NCBI GenBank assembly: GCA_017543905.1
Contig: JAFYFC010000036.1
Location: 22,861 to 86,860, forward strand
DNA length: 64,000 nucleotides
Reading direction: 5' to 3'
DNA from: Clostridia bacterium
GTDB lineage: Bacteria > Bacillota > Clostridia > Christensenellales > Aristaeellaceae
Below the pieces are notes generated by a model that was not told where the DNA came from, made no database searches, and worked only from the letters and a program-made list of their open reading frames with translations. Made by a program: the position numbers and the translations under genes. Below, piece by piece: positions 17,151 through 26,787 of the stretch; within the stretch, counting starts at the first letter, position 1; every line of letters starts with the position of its first letter.

Positions 17151-17903
17151 TTAAAGAATTTTTGACAGAAAATCCCTGGTCCTCTGGTTTTTCGGGTGCG
17201 TGAATATTTCCTCCGGCGTGCCCTCCTCGATAAGCCGTCCGCCGTCCATGAACAGCACGCGGTCGCCGACCTCGCGGGCAAAGCCCATCTCGTGCGTGAC
17301 CACGGCCATCGTCATGCCGCTTTTTGCCAGCTCCTTCATAACGTCCAGCACTTCGCCCACCATCTCGGGATCGAGCGCGCTTGTGGGCTCGTCGAAGAGC
17401 ATCACATCCGGCTCCATGCACAGCGCGCGCACTATCGCGACGCGCTGCTTCTGTCCGCCCGAAAGCTGCGCGGGATACGCCTCGGCGCGGTCGGCGAGGC
17501 CGACTCTTTCAAGCAGGGTACGCGCGCGCTGCTCCGCCTCCGCGGGCGGCAGCTTCAGCAGCTTGATCGGCGCGAGGGTCATGTTGCCCAGCACCGTCAT
17601 GTGCGGAAACAGATTGAAGTGCTGAAACACCATGCCCATCTTCTGCCTGTGCAGGTTTATGTTTACGGAAGGGTCGGTTATGTCGGTGCCTTCGAATATC
17701 ACCTTGCCCTCGGTCGGCATTTCGAGCAGGTTAAGGCATCTGAGGAAGGTACTTTTGCCACTGCCGGAGGGGCCGATTATAACCACCACCTCGCCGCGGC
17801 GGATGTCGGTGTCCACGCCGTTTAATGCGTGTATTCCCGCGCGCGCGAAATGCTTTTTAAGCCCGCGCACGGATATGATTATGCCTGAATTATCTGTGCC
17901 CAC
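17151..17903 (-). CDS. Polar amino acid ABC transporter, ATP-binding protein (GlnQ/HisP-like)
   Basis: 250-residue ABC ATPase that powers uptake of a polar amino acid. Walker A is GPSGSGKST, the signature [11 protein letters not shown], Walker [17 protein letters not shown] and the switch His is in VVTHEMGF. The start is GTG at 17903, with GGAGG ten bases upstream, overlapping the end of the permease gene by 14 bases. Gene order from upstream is binding protein, permease, ATPase, a complete importer. Specificity cannot be told from the ATPase. Confidence 0.95.
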   Translation of the reverse strand: MGTDNSGIIISVRGLKKHFARAGIHALNGVDTDIRRGEVVVIIGPSGSGKSTFLRCLNLLEMPTEGKVIFEGTDITDPSVNINLHRQKMGMVFQHFNLFPHMTVLGNMTLAPIKLLKLPPAEAEQRARTLLERVGLADRAEAYPAQLSGGQKQRVAIVRALCMEPDVMLFDEPTSALDPEMVGEVLDVMKELAKSGMTMAVVTHEMGFAREVGDRVLFMDGGRLIEEGTPEEIFTHPKNQRTRDFLSKIL

Positions 17904-19719
17904 TTGCGCGCAGCCTCCTTTCGAGCAGCGATACCAGCTTTGTAAAGAACATGACCACCGCCAGATAAATGAGCGCGACCGCGATCAGCGGCATAAACGG
18001 GGAATACGTGACCGAGCGGATTATCTCGCCGCCCTTGTTCAGGTCCTTGACCGCCACGTAGCCGGATACCGAGGTTTCCTTCAGAAGCGCGATAAACTCG
18101 TTTGCGAGCGCGGGGAGCACGTCCCTGAGCACCTGCGGCAGTATTATGTACAGCATCGTTTTGAGATAGCCGAAGCCCAGCGAGCGTCCGGCCTCGAACT
18201 GTCCCTGATCTATGCTCATTATGCCGCCCCTGATTATCTCCGCCACGTACGCGCCCGAATTTATGCCGAAGGCTATGATCGCGGATACGGTGCCGTTTGA
18301 GCTTGAGGCGAATATGATAAGATACATGATGAGCAGCTGCACCATCACGGGCGTACCGCGGATCACGGTAAGATATATTCCGCAGAGCTTGTCCGTCCCG
18401 CGCAGCAGGGCCTTGCCTATGCCCGGGCGCATGTTTTCGTTGGTTTTGTCCCATGTGGTGCGTATGGCGGCGACTATCGCGCCGATCAGCACGCCCAGCG
18501 TGCCTGAAACGACTGTGATGAGCAGCGTCATCAGAAGGCCGTTCAAAAGATATGTCCAGCGGCTGTCGTCGATAAAGTTCTGCTTGAAATCCGCTGCGAC
18601 GGAGCTTAACTGCTTGCCCGTGGTAATGCCGGAAACCATATTGAACAGCGCGATCCCGGCTTCGTTATCGTTGCTGCTTGCGGCAAGCTGCGCTTTGAGC
18701 GCGTCAAGCTCCTCGTTAGTAAGCAGCGCGCGCAGCTCCTGCGCCTTTTCAGCCTTGAGCTGCTTGAGCGCTGCGGCAGTCGCTGGGTTTTGCGTATCGC
18801 GCACGGTTTTGCCGGCAGAGGACGCAAGCAGCCGTGCAAGCAGCTGCCTGAGCAGCTCCTGCGCGTCCGGCTCTGCGACGTGAGCGTCCAGATACGCCTG
18901 CACCTCCTGCGCGCCCTTGCCGTTTGCCCACTCGTCCGCAAGATTTGCAAAATGCGCCTCCAGCAGTGCCTCTGCGTTGACCGCCGCCGTATTCGGGGTA
19001 TAGTCCATCCGTATGCATATATATGCGTTTTCATACGGGGAGTTCAGCAGATAGTACGTGCTCTCGCCATCTGTTTTATACAGCGCGTCGTATTTTATGC
19101 CGCTTTTCGATTTTGCCTTGTTCGTGCCGTCGTCCGGATACCCGATCTGCGTCTCGGTATAGCCCTCTGCGGCAAGCTCCTCTTCGCTTGCAAGCAGGGC
19201 GTAAACCGTAAAATTCAGCGTGCCGGTCTTGGTATCGTTGCGCTTATAGGCGAACTGCGTGGTGAGCGGGTCGCCGTCTAAGTCAGCTGCGTCCTTGCGC
19301 ACGGAATACTGGCTGGGCGCCGTGACGGAGGCCAGCTTGTAATAGCTGCCGTCCTCGAAGCGCGCGGTCAGGGTATTGTTCTTTATGCCGCGCAGACGGT
19401 ATTTGAGCGTGTAAGCTGCGTCAAGCGAGGCTTCGCGCCCGCCGTCTGTATAGCCGACGCTCAATACGCCGTCGCCTGCGCGCAGGCTCAGCTTATAGCT
19501 TTCGCCGTTCAGCACAACGCTCTGCGCGGTGCTCGTAAGCTCTGAAAACGTATCCTCGTCCAGCGCGTACACCGCGGAATCGTACTCGATTTCGTAATAC
19601 GCTTCCTTTACGAGCACGTCCGCGCCGCTAAAGAGCAGCTTGTAGCAAACGAACACGACCGCCGCGCAGACGACCGCCGCGCAGGCGAGCTTCAGCAGGA
19701 GTTTGCGGGTTTTATTCAT
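17890..19719 (-). CDS. Amino acid ABC transporter permease with a large extracytoplasmic insertion
   Basis: 609 residues, against about 220-290 for usual HisM/GlnP-type permeases. After one N-terminal helix ([21 protein letters not shown]) about 340 residues of Ala/Glu-rich and beta-rich soluble sequence follow. The normal permease part then starts near residue 390, with the transmembrane segments from [18 protein letters not shown] onward and the coupling-helix motif [21 protein letters not shown]. The external part is therefore likely a domain placed between TM1 and TM2. The binding protein is still encoded separately upstream. The Met at 19719 is preferred because family-like MNKTRK follows; an alternative in-frame ATG is at 19746. 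Confidence 0.85.
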   Translation of the reverse strand: MNKTRKLLLKLACAAVVCAAVVFVCYKLLFSGADVLVKEAYYEIEYDSAVYALDEDTFSELTSTAQSVVLNGESYKLSLRAGDGVLSVGYTDGGREASLDAAYTLKYRLRGIKNNTLTARFEDGSYYKLASVTAPSQYSVRKDAADLDGDPLTTQFAYKRNDTKTGTLNFTVYALLASEEELAAEGYTETQIGYPDDGTNKAKSKSGIKYDALYKTDGESTYYLLNSPYENAYICIRMDYTPNTAAVNAEALLEAHFANLADEWANGKGAQEVQAYLDAHVAEPDAQELLRQLLARLLASSAGKTVRDTQNPATAAALKQLKAEKAQELRALLTNEELDALKAQLAASSNDNEAGIALFNMVSGITTGKQLSSVAADFKQNFIDDSRWTYLLNGLLMTLLITVVSGTLGVLIGAIVAAIRTTWDKTNENMRPGIGKALLRGTDKLCGIYLTVIRGTPVMVQLLIMYLIIFASSSNGTVSAIIAFGINSGAYVAEIIRGGIMSIDQGQFEAGRSLGFGYLKTMLYIILPQVLRDVLPALANEFIALLKETSVSGYVAVKDLNKGGEIIRSVTYSPFMPLIAVALIYLAVVMFFTKLVSLLERRLRASGHR

Positions 19720-19800
19720 TACATATACATTCCCTTGCATAAACATTCAAAATGAAGGAGCGTGTCGCGCCCCTTCATTTTGTCGGTGCTTTATTCCCGT

Positions 19801-20544
19801 TTATTCGTTGCCCTCGACGGGGATGTATTTGGCGAGTATGCTTTCCACGGTGCCGTTGTCGATAAGCGTCGCCAGGGCGTTGTTTATGTTCTCGAGCAGA
19901 GCGGTGTTTTCAAGCGCGATCGCGATTGCGTATTCTTCCTCGCTGTAGTCGGTGTCGAGCAGAACGAGCCCTTCGTTTGCCTCTACGAACGCTTTGGCGG
20001 GGTTGTTGTCGATGATCACGCAGTCAAGCTTGCCGGCTGCCAGCGCCGCTACCGCGTCCGCGCCGGTCTTGAACTTGGATACGTGCTCCTCGCCGAAATC
20101 GTCGGTGCAGTAAATGTCGCCGGTCGTGCCCTGCTGCACGCCGATCATGTAGGAAGCGCCTTCGGCGAACAGGTCGTCGACGCTCGTGATGGGGCTGCCC
20201 TCAGGCACTATAATGGACTGCACGCCTATCGCGTAGGTGATCGAGAAATTCACGTTTTCCTCGCGTTCGGGCGTCTTGGTCATGCCGGCCATGGCGAAAT
20301 CGATTTTGCCGGTGGAGACGGCGGAGATAAGGTTGTCGAAGTCCATGTCGATGATGCTCAGGTCGCAGCCGAGTATCTCGCATATCGCGGCGGCGATCTC
20401 TGCGTCTATGCCGACGATGTCGCCTTCCTCATAAAACTCGTAGGGCGGGAACGCGGCGTTGGTGCCCATGGTCAGCGTGTCCGCGAACGCGGCGCACGAA
20501 AACGCCATCATAAGTGCAAGTATGAGAGCCAGTATTTTTTTCAT
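19801..20544 (-). CDS. Amino acid ABC transporter substrate-binding protein (family 3)
   Basis: 247-residue exported binding protein. The signal peptide is MKKILALILALMMAFSCAAFA. The mature start TLTMGTNAAFPPYEFYEEGDIVGID and the later DFAMAGMTKTPEREENVNFSITY are characteristic of the GlnH/HisJ/ArtJ fold. The start at 20544 is chosen because GGAGG lies eight bases upstream; an ATG six bases earlier is too close to that site. First gene of the importer operon, with a promoter at 20576-20604. It lacks a clear lipobox, unusual for a Gram-positive binding protein unless Cys18 (FSC) is used. Confidence 0.93.
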   Translation of the reverse strand: MKKILALILALMMAFSCAAFADTLTMGTNAAFPPYEFYEEGDIVGIDAEIAAAICEILGCDLSIIDMDFDNLISAVSTGKIDFAMAGMTKTPEREENVNFSITYAIGVQSIIVPEGSPITSVDDLFAEGASYMIGVQQGTTGDIYCTDDFGEEHVSKFKTGADAVAALAAGKLDCVIIDNNPAKAFVEANEGLVLLDTDYSEEEYAIAIALENTALLENINNALATLIDNGTVESILAKYIPVEGNE

Positions 20545-20575
20545 AATCATTTCCTCCGTTTGTTTGATGAGCTGC

Positions 20576-20604
20576 ATTATACAGCACTGTGAGTAAAAAT
20601 ACAA
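20576..20604 (-). promoter_or_regulatory. Promoter of the amino-acid ABC operon
   Basis: On the minus strand TTGTAT, 17-base spacer, TATAAT; ends 31 bases before the binding-protein start. Confidence 0.7.
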
Positions 20605-20620
20605 TACATCAGCCGCATAA

Positions 20621-20649
20621 TTAACAAAATATGCACAATACGGTATAAT
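20621..20649 (+). promoter_or_regulatory. Plus-strand promoter-like sequence with no gene behind it
   Basis: TTAACA, 17-base spacer, TATAAT on the plus strand, pointing away from the binding-protein gene toward the 3' end of the aminotransferase. No reading frame with a ribosome site follows before the aminotransferase terminator at 20751. Confidence 0.45.
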
Positions 20650-20750
20650 TATGCATGAATGGCTGTATAAAGCCCGTAGCTTGGATAGCGGAAACGCACC
20701 GCGGCTGCAAGAGGCGTGCGCCCGATGCAAAGCGCGGTTGAATTCGACAT

Positions 20751-20783
20751 AAAAAAACCGCCGGGCTTTTTCGCTCCGGCGGG
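20751..20783 (-). terminator. Rho-independent terminator of the aminotransferase gene
   Basis: On the minus strand CCGCCGG-loop-CCGGCGG followed by seven T; 17 bases after the stop codon. Confidence 0.8.
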
Positions 20784-20799
20784 CGGGGTCTATTTGGCT

Positions 20800-21999
20800 T
20801 TATTCACATTCCTTCACGAATTCGGCTATCCTTCCGATGCCTACGATTATCTTTTCGCGCGTCGTGGCATAGGACAGGCGCACGTATCGGTCGTCGCCGA
20901 AGGCGCGGGCGGGAACCACGGCGACCAGCTTGCTTTCAAGCAGCGCGCCCGCGAAATCGTCGCTGCCGCGTATTTCCTTGCCGTTTACGGATTTGCCTAT
21001 CAGGGAGGATATGTCCAGCATCATGTAAAACGCGCCTGCGGGCAGATGGCATTTAAGCCCGTCTATAGAGGTGAGCATGTCGTACATGAGATTGCGGCGC
21101 GCGTTGAACTCCATGAACGATTCGTGCATGAACTTTTCGCCGTCTGTGAGCGCCACTGCCGCGGCGTGCTGCGCGATGGAGTTCGCGTTCGAGGTGGTGT
21201 GGCTCTGGAATGAGGTCATCGCCTTTATCACGTTTTTCGGTCCTGCCGCGTAGCCTATCCTCCAGCCCGTCATGGCGTAGGACTTGCTCACGCCGTTTAT
21301 CACTATCGTCTGCGCCTTTATGTCTTCGCCCAGAGAAGCTATGGACACGTGCCTGCCGCCGTCGTATATGAGCTTTTCGTATATTTCATCTGAAAGCACG
21401 AAGAATTCGTGCCTGACCGCGATGTCCGCGTAGGCGCGCAGTATCTGCCCGCTCAGCACGCTGCCGGTAGGATTGTTGGGGGAGTTCAGTATGAGCGCCT
21501 TGGTTTTGGGCGTTACGTGCGCTTCGAGCTCTGCCGGGGACACGACGAAATTCTCTTTCTCGTCGCCCTTTACCATTATCGGCACTCCGCCTGCCATCTG
21601 CACCATTTCGGGATAGCTTACCCAGCACGGCGCGGGTATGAGCACCTCGTCGCCCGGATCGAGTATCGCGCACAGCGCGTTGTACAGACACTGCTTCGCG
21701 CCTGTGCTTACGACTATGTCGGTAGGCTCGTATTCGAGGCGGTTGTCGCGCAGGAGCTTTGCCTGAATCTCGGTTCTGAGCTCCACCGTGCCCGCGACCG
21801 GGGTATACTTCGTAAGCCCCGCGTCCAGCGCGTCCTTCGCGGCGTCCTTTATATATTTGGGCGTGTCGAAATCAGGCTCGCCCGCTCCGAAGCCGATAAC
21901 GTCAAGCCCCATCGCGCGCAGCTGCTTTGCGCGGGAATCGATGGCGAGGGTGACGGACGGCTGTATATTTCTGCATCTTTGGGATACGGACAGTGACAT
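20800..21999 (-). CDS. PLP-dependent class I aminotransferase (aspartate type)
   Basis: 399-residue fold-type I aminotransferase, probably aspartate:2-oxoglutarate. Substrate-pocket region FGAGEPDFDTPKYI, cofactor-binding NSPNNPTGSV (Asn, Pro) and SDEIYEKL (Asp, Tyr), Schiff-base Lys in GVSKSYAMTGWRIGY, and the carboxylate-binding Arg in YVRLSYATT near the C terminus. Full length. A separate promoter (22066-22094) and a strong terminator mark it as a single-gene unit. Confidence 0.93.
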   Translation of the reverse strand: MSLSVSQRCRNIQPSVTLAIDSRAKQLRAMGLDVIGFGAGEPDFDTPKYIKDAAKDALDAGLTKYTPVAGTVELRTEIQAKLLRDNRLEYEPTDIVVSTGAKQCLYNALCAILDPGDEVLIPAPCWVSYPEMVQMAGGVPIMVKGDEKENFVVSPAELEAHVTPKTKALILNSPNNPTGSVLSGQILRAYADIAVRHEFFVLSDEIYEKLIYDGGRHVSIASLGEDIKAQTIVINGVSKSYAMTGWRIGYAAGPKNVIKAMTSFQSHTTSNANSIAQHAAAVALTDGEKFMHESFMEFNARRNLMYDMLTSIDGLKCHLPAGAFYMMLDISSLIGKSVNGKEIRGSDDFAGALLESKLVAVVPARAFGDDRYVRLSYATTREKIIVGIGRIAEFVKECE

Positions 22000-22065
22000 A
22001 TTAAGGTTCCTCCGGCGTTAAATATGAATTATCGCTCTGCGCGTCTGTTCGCCGCGAGCAGTGAG

Positions 22066-22094
22066 ATTATGCCACATACGGCAGAAAAATGCAA
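22066..22094 (-). promoter_or_regulatory. Promoter of the aminotransferase gene
   Basis: On the minus strand TTGCAT, 17-base spacer, CATAAT, about 66 bases before the start codon. Confidence 0.65.
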
Positions 22095-22262
22095 TAGAGA
22101 AAGCGTCCATTATGCAAATTTTACCGAATATGACTTAATTTGATCCGATATACGCATCTAACCGCGCCGTCAACATTCATATTCGCTGCGGCCCGCGTTT
22201 TGCTGCGAAGACGGATTTTGCAGGAGAAATATTAAGTTTATTCGGATTTACAAAGTGTTTCG

Positions 22263-22291
22263 TTGACAAGCCGGCGCGGGGAGTATAAAAT
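22263..22291 (+). promoter_or_regulatory. Promoter of rny
   Basis: TTGACA, 17-base spacer, TAAAAT, leaving a leader of about 95 bases before rny. Confidence 0.75.
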
Positions 22292-22390
22292 ATGATAGAT
22301 TATTTGTTTCCATAAGCAAATATCTTTTGGAATCATCGGTGAAAGCCGTATTTCAATTAAATCAAAAAAGGAGGAAGGTGCGCAGGTAAA

Positions 22391-23953
22391 GTGAGCGTGT
22401 TGATACCAATCGTAACCGCCGTCGCCGGTATAGCTGCGGGCGGAACTTTCGGCTATATATACCGCAGAAACGCCATCGAAAAGCGCATTGGCCGCAGCGA
22501 GCAGTTCGCGGAGGAGCAACTCGAAGAGGCGAAGCGCAAGGCGGAAAAGGTCAGACAGGACGCCGACGAGTGGAGCAAGGAAAAGATCCTTGCCACGAAA
22601 GAAGAAATACTTTCCCTTAAGGACGAGCTTGACAAGGAAGTCAAGGACCGCAGAAGCGAGGTTTCCCGCCTCGAAAGGCGCGTAAATCAGCGTGAGGAAG
22701 CGCTGGACAAGAAATACGACGCGGTCGAGGCGCGCGAGGAAGCCCTGAACGAAAAGTACAAGGCTGCGGAAAAGCTCGAGGCGGACGCCAAGGCGCTGCA
22801 CGAGAGGCAGGCGGGCGAGCTCGAACGCATTTCCAACATGACCATGGACGAAGCGCGTCACATAATCATGGAGCGTGTGCAGAAGGACGCCTATCACGAC
22901 GCGGCGGTCATGGTGCGCGACATAGAGGCGATGGCGCGGGACGAAGCGGACAAGAAGGCCCGAAACATCATTTCCCTGGCTATACAAAGGTGCGCCGCGG
23001 ATCACGTGGCGGAGACCACGGTGAGCGTGGTCGCGCTGCCGAACGACGACATGAAGGGGCGCATAATCGGCCGCGAGGGCAGGAATATCCGCGCCCTTGA
23101 GACCGCGACGGGCGTAGACCTCATAATCGACGATACGCCGGAGGCGGTGATCATTTCCGGCTTCGACCCGGTAAGGCGCGAGATCGCGCGTCTGGCGCTC
23201 GAAAAGCTCATAATGGACGGGCGCATACATCCCGCGCGCATAGAGGAGCTTGTGGAAAAGGCGCGCCGCGAGGTGGACGCACAGATCCGCGAGGCGGGCG
23301 AAAACGCTGTGTTCGAGACGAATCAGCATTCCCTGCACAGGGAGCTGGTAATGCTGCTGGGCAGGCTCAGATACCGCACGAGCTACGGTCAGAACGTACT
23401 GAAGCATTCCATCGAGGTCAGCCATCTGGCGGGCGCGATGGCGGCGGAGCTGGGCGCGGACGTGCAGCTTGCAAAGCGCGGCGGTCTTCTGCACGACATA
23501 GGCAAGGCCATCGACCACGAGGTCGAGGGTACGCACGTGACCATAGGCGGCGAGCTCGCGCGCAAGTATCACGAAAGCGAAGCGGTCATTAACTGCATTC
23601 TCGCACATCACGGCGACGTAGAGGCCGCGAGCGTGGAGGCAGTGCTCGTGCAGGCGGCGGACGCCATATCGGCAGCGCGTCCCGGCGCGCGGCGCGAGAG
23701 CATCGAAAACTACATCAAGCGCCTTGAAAAGCTCGAGGAGATCGCAGACTCCTTCCAGGGCGTCGAAAAATCCTACGCCATACAGTCCGGCCGCGAGGTG
23801 CGCGTGATCGTAAAGCCCGAGGACGTGAACGACGCAGGCACGCTCGTGCTCGCAAAGGAGATCTGCAAGCGCATAGAAGCCGAAATGGAATATCCCGGCC
23901 AGATAAAGGTCAGCGTGATCAGAGAGACCCGCGCCGTGGAGATGGCGAAATAA
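22391..23953 (+). CDS. rny: Ribonuclease Y
   Basis: 520-residue membrane-anchored endoribonuclease that starts mRNA decay in Gram-positive bacteria. Order: N-terminal membrane helix ([22 protein letters not shown]), a long charged coiled coil (about residues 25-200), the KH RNA-binding domain with [15 protein letters not shown], and the HD domain with [17 protein letters not shown]. The start is a GTG at 22391; another in-frame GTG lies six bases on, and GGAGG (22370s) is rather distant, so the exact start is uncertain. A hairpin terminator follows. Confidence 0.96.
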   Translation: MSVLIPIVTAVAGIAAGGTFGYIYRRNAIEKRIGRSEQFAEEQLEEAKRKAEKVRQDADEWSKEKILATKEEILSLKDELDKEVKDRRSEVSRLERRVNQREEALDKKYDAVEAREEALNEKYKAAEKLEADAKALHERQAGELERISNMTMDEARHIIMERVQKDAYHDAAVMVRDIEAMARDEADKKARNIISLAIQRCAADHVAETTVSVVALPNDDMKGRIIGREGRNIRALETATGVDLIIDDTPEAVIISGFDPVRREIARLALEKLIMDGRIHPARIEELVEKARREVDAQIREAGENAVFETNQHSLHRELVMLLGRLRYRTSYGQNVLKHSIEVSHLAGAMAAELGADVQLAKRGGLLHDIGKAIDHEVEGTHVTIGGELARKYHESEAVINCILAHHGDVEAASVEAVLVQAADAISAARPGARRESIENYIKRLEKLEEIADSFQGVEKSYAIQSGREVRVIVKPEDVNDAGTLVLAKEICKRIEAEMEYPGQIKVSVIRETRAVEMAK

Positions 23954-23969
23954 TCCAGATTAAACGACG

Positions 23970-23999
23970 GGCAGTTCCGCACAGGAGCTGCCTTTTGTT
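23970..23999 (+). terminator. Rho-independent terminator of rny
   Basis: GGCAGTTCC-gcaca-GGAGCTGCC (one G-T pair) followed by TTTTGTT, 17 bases after the stop. Confidence 0.8.
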
Positions 24000-24025
24000 A
24001 ATTCACGCGGATCGATCAAAAGGCT

Positions 24026-24054
24026 TTGACTTTGAAAATCCGCTGTGGTAAAAT
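24026..24054 (+). promoter_or_regulatory. Promoter of the Gfo/Idh/MocA gene
   Basis: TTGACT, 17-base spacer, TAAAAT; ends 42 bases before the start, with GGAGG at 24085-24089. Confidence 0.75.
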
Positions 24055-24095
24055 AGCGTCGATCCTGCCGATAAGGCTTTATACGGAGGTAAAGT

Positions 24096-25256
24096 ATGAG
24101 CGATAAGGTATTGAATCAGTTTACGCAGGCGTTTCAGGAAGAAAAAAAGACCCCGACCCGCCGGCTCAAGGTGGGCATTATCGGCTGCGGCTGGATAGCC
24201 GAAAGCCATGTCGAGAGCTATAAGCAGATGGACGACGTGGACATCGTAGCCGCGGCGGACCTCATCCCGGGCAAGGCAGAGGCGTTCATGAAGCGCTACG
24301 GCGTGGAGGGCGTACGCTTTTATCCGGACCACAAAGCGCTTATAGACAACGAGGAGCTTGACGCGGTCAGCGTGTGCACCTACAACACTCAGCATGCCGC
24401 GCCAACCATTTACGCGCTTGAGCACGGCGTGAACGTGCTGCTCGAAAAACCGTTTACCGTTACGCTGGACGAGGCGGTGGAGGTCTGCCGCGCCGAAAAG
24501 AAGAGCGGAAAGCTGCTTTCCATCGGCTTCCAGCCGAGGTGCGACGTGAATATGCAGATGATAAAGAAAATCGTGCAGAGCGGCGCGCTGGGCAAGGTCT
24601 ATTACATCCAGACGGGCGGCGGACGCCGCCGCGGCATCCCCAACAGCACCTTCATCGAGAAGGACACTGCGGGCATAGGCGCGCTGGGCGACATCGGCTG
24701 CTATTCGCTGGACATGGTGCTTAACGCTATCGGCTATCCGCGCCCGCTGACCGCCACCGGCTACAAGAGCGCGTTCTTCGGCACTAATCCCGAATATCAG
24801 GTTCCGGACCGTTTCCATACCGCAGAGGAAAACGCGGCGCGCTTCAGCGTGGACGATTTCGCCGCCGGCTTCATCCGCCTCGAGGGCGACATTATCCTTG
24901 ACTTCAGGATCGCATGGGCGATGCATCTGGACACCCCCGGCGACACGATTATACTTGGCACCAAGGCGGGTCTGCGCATACCCTCGACCGGATGCTGGAA
25001 CGGCAGCGTGGGCGGCGAGATGACCATTTACCACGATTTGGCCGGCGTATGCATGGAGGAGAAGGTGCCGATACTCAAGGACGACGGCAAGGGTCTGTTC
25101 TATAAGAAGATCCGCGGCTTCCTCGACGCTGTGATAAACGGCGATCCGGCCCCCGTTCCGTCCAGCCAGATTCTCTACAACCAGGCGATAATCGACGGCA
25201 TCTGCAAGAGCGCCGAGCTTGGCAAGGAAATTGAGATAAATATCCCTGAGATCTGA
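24096..25256 (+). CDS. Gfo/Idh/MocA family oxidoreductase
   Basis: 386-residue NAD(P)-dependent sugar or cyclitol dehydrogenase. The Rossmann motif is VGIIGCGWIAESH at about residues 25-37. The conserved EKPFTVTLDEAVEVC holds the catalytic EKP Lys, and GDIGCYSLDMVLNAIGYP is the second-domain family block with the Asp/His-type catalytic region. Single gene with its own promoter and terminator. The substrate is unknown. Confidence 0.92.
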   Translation: MSDKVLNQFTQAFQEEKKTPTRRLKVGIIGCGWIAESHVESYKQMDDVDIVAAADLIPGKAEAFMKRYGVEGVRFYPDHKALIDNEELDAVSVCTYNTQHAAPTIYALEHGVNVLLEKPFTVTLDEAVEVCRAEKKSGKLLSIGFQPRCDVNMQMIKKIVQSGALGKVYYIQTGGGRRRGIPNSTFIEKDTAGIGALGDIGCYSLDMVLNAIGYPRPLTATGYKSAFFGTNPEYQVPDRFHTAEENAARFSVDDFAAGFIRLEGDIILDFRIAWAMHLDTPGDTIILGTKAGLRIPSTGCWNGSVGGEMTIYHDLAGVCMEEKVPILKDDGKGLFYKKIRGFLDAVINGDPAPVPSSQILYNQAIIDGICKSAELGKEIEINIPEI

Positions 25257-25284
25257 CGTATAAGGCTGACTGGAAATAACCTGC

Positions 25285-25316
25285 GCCGCTGCGTGACAAC
25301 GCGGCGGCGTGTTTTA
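25285..25316 (+). terminator. Terminator of the Gfo/Idh/MocA gene
   Basis: GCCGCTGCG-tgacaa-CGCGGCGGC (one G-T pair) followed by GTGTTTTAT, 28 bases after the stop. Confidence 0.75.
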
Positions 25317-25521
25317 TGCGCGTTTCGGCCTCTGTCGGAGCCGAATACGCCTCCTCGCCTTAATTGAATCCCGGATGAATTCTGTACATATATCAAGTAT
25401 TTGGCGCTCCGCGCCGTTTGCGAACCAAGCGCGCGGCGCAGAGAAGCCGCGTTATTCTGCCGCACCGGCGTCGCTTTCGTGATTTTTTACTGATTTTATA
25501 TCGCCGTTTTCAAAAAAACAA

Positions 25522-25550
25522 TTGCATGTTCGCATAAAATATGATAATAT
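25522..25550 (+). promoter_or_regulatory. Sigma-A-like promoter ahead of a structured non-coding stretch
   Basis: TTGCAT, 17-base spacer, TAATAT on the plus strand, with no coding frame behind it for 2.1 kb. Confidence 0.65.
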
Positions 25551-25556
25551 GTATAC

Positions 25557-25930
25557 TGAATAAGTGTGAATAAAAGCAGCGTCTGCCTGCCGTCGCCGCG
25601 CGCTGCGGGACGGAAAGAGACGCGAATACAGCTCGGTTTCAGGCTGCATATCAGTGCGGCCTGCGGAGCTGTATACGCTGCCGGATTTACGCGCTGCATC
25701 GTGAGTATTACCGGAACGGTAAATCGAAGAATTTGCAAGCAGTAGGCGGCGAAAAAGGCGCCGCCGGATTAATCAGGGATCCGTTGGATAAACGCTGAGC
25801 ATGCGCTCCGGCGTGCGCCCTGAATACCCCTAACGCCCTGATATCACAGCCTGCAAACACGGCTCTGCACGCAGAGCAGCCCGTTTGATTATTATCATAC
25901 CGCAACGCTCAGAGCCGGAGCATACAGTTT
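25557..25930 (+). ncRNA. Candidate structured non-coding RNA
   Basis: A dense run of nested inverted repeats directly behind a good promoter. Clear helices are GCGTCT (25579-25584) with AGACGC (25618-25623), enclosing CCGTC/GACGG; ATACAGCTC (25626-25634) with GAGCTGTAT (25666-25674), enclosing CAGGC/GCCTG; GGCGGCG/CGCCGCC (25745-25765); ATCAGGG/CCCTGAT (25772-25842); and GCTCTGC/GCAGAGC (25862-25877). Signatures of RNase P RNA, tmRNA or 6S RNA were not found. It could instead be a long leader of the polysaccharide operon. The 3' end is not marked by a good terminator. Confidence 0.4.
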
Positions 25931-26106
25931 TCTGACAGAAGCCTGCCGGGACAAACGCAAGCGGCAGGACCAAGACGGAATTTTGAAAGCACAGAGGATT
26001 TTAAATGGCGCAGGAACTGATAAAAACCAACCGAATAAGAAATTTCTTGAGGCGCAATAAAAGTTCGGCATAACAAGATAAATTCGCAAGTAGATTGCGA
26101 AATTAG

Positions 26107-26305
26107 CTTTGTGCAGTATAAACAGACTACGAGCGTGATTCCGGGGAAGACTGCTTTCAGACAGGTGAAAAGGGAATTTGAACTGTGAACTGAACGAACA
26201 ACCGGGTAGAACACTAAAAGACAGGACGTAAAAATCCACGTACCAGTTGTTAGTGCTCTCAAAAGTGATGAAGCAAATCTCACGTCCGGGTTGTTAGTGT
26301 GAAAG
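26107..26305 (+). repeat. Leader repeat, copy 1 (orphan)
   Basis: Diverged copy of the element seen at 27356-27618 and 28680-28942. Conserved blocks are TCAGACAGGT, GAACAACCGGGTAGAACACTAA, GGACGT, TTGTTAGTGCTCTC and CACGTCCGGGTTGTTAGTGTG. Unlike copies 2 and 3, no plus-strand gene follows; the minus-strand gene pair and its terminator lie directly downstream. Pairing of the outer stem is weaker here than in copies 2 and 3. Confidence 0.75.
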
Positions 26306-26341
26306 AGCCCTATGTAGCGGTTTAAAAAGCTGTCAGCGGAC

Positions 26342-26369
26342 AAAAAAAGAGCCGCCCCAAACGGAGCGG
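26342..26369 (-). terminator. Terminator of the paralogous small-protein pair
   Basis: On the minus strand CCGCTCC-GTTT-GGGGCGG then CTCTTTTTTT, about 15 bases after the stop of the distal gene. Confidence 0.75.
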
Positions 26370-26382
26370 TATAAGTGGAAGA

Positions 26383-26655
26383 TTAAACTCGGACGGTAGT
26401 AAGGATTGTTTTGAAAGGTCGTTTCTCCGGATAGCTGATAGAAGTAATAATGTACTCATCAGGGTCGTCAACAGGAAGAACCTTAAAGCCGGGCTTAATC
26501 GTGAAATTGTTATGAGCAAACCAACCGCGAGTTTGTTCAAGTATGAAGATGATTTCGTGGGCATCCGAGGCACGGCGAGTTCCCCAACATTCTCTGTCCT
26601 TAATCTTGTAGTCGGTGCGGTTGGAACGGATGATGAGATCATGATAGTTAACCAT
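26383..26655 (-). CDS. Small protein of unknown family, paralogue A
   Basis: 90 residues, about 55% identical by eye to the next gene upstream. Shared blocks are IRSNRTDYKIKDR, a GTR turn, TR.WFA...F..KPGFKVLP and a C-terminal KTIL.TVR. The alternating polar and hydrophobic pattern suggests a small beta-rich soluble domain; there is no membrane helix and no Cys cluster. AGGAGG lies six bases before the ATG. I do not recognise the family. It is the second gene of a two-gene minus-strand unit. Confidence 0.75.
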   Translation of the reverse strand: MVNYHDLIIRSNRTDYKIKDRECWGTRRASDAHEIIFILEQTRGWFAHNNFTIKPGFKVLPVDDPDEYIITSISYPEKRPFKTILTTVRV

Positions 26656-26787
26656 TGTTATCCTCCTGAGAAGTTAGAATTGCTTAGTAGAGGCGTTTTC
26701 AAGCATGGCCAATCGCATAGTCCTGTTTGCAGGTTGCAAATGCAGATAGTATTGAATTGCCGCCCGAAAGGAGTCGCAAGTCGGAGG

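Larger units (their letters stand above)
22000..22390. other. Intergenic region between aminotransferase and rny
   Basis: About 390 bases without a gene. It holds the divergent promoters listed separately (22066-22094 minus, 22263-22291 plus) and about 100 bases of rny leader. I see no riboswitch or strong hairpin in the leader. Confidence 0.6.
25317..26341. other. Gene-free kilobase at the entry to the polysaccharide locus
   Basis: No convincing gene in about 1 kb. Reading frames here lack ribosome sites, family motifs and coding-like composition. It holds a promoter (25522-25550), a hairpin-rich GC-rich stretch (about 25557-25930) and the first copy of the leader repeat (26107-26305). Composition falls from GC-rich to AT-rich near 25.9 kb. 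Confidence 0.6.
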
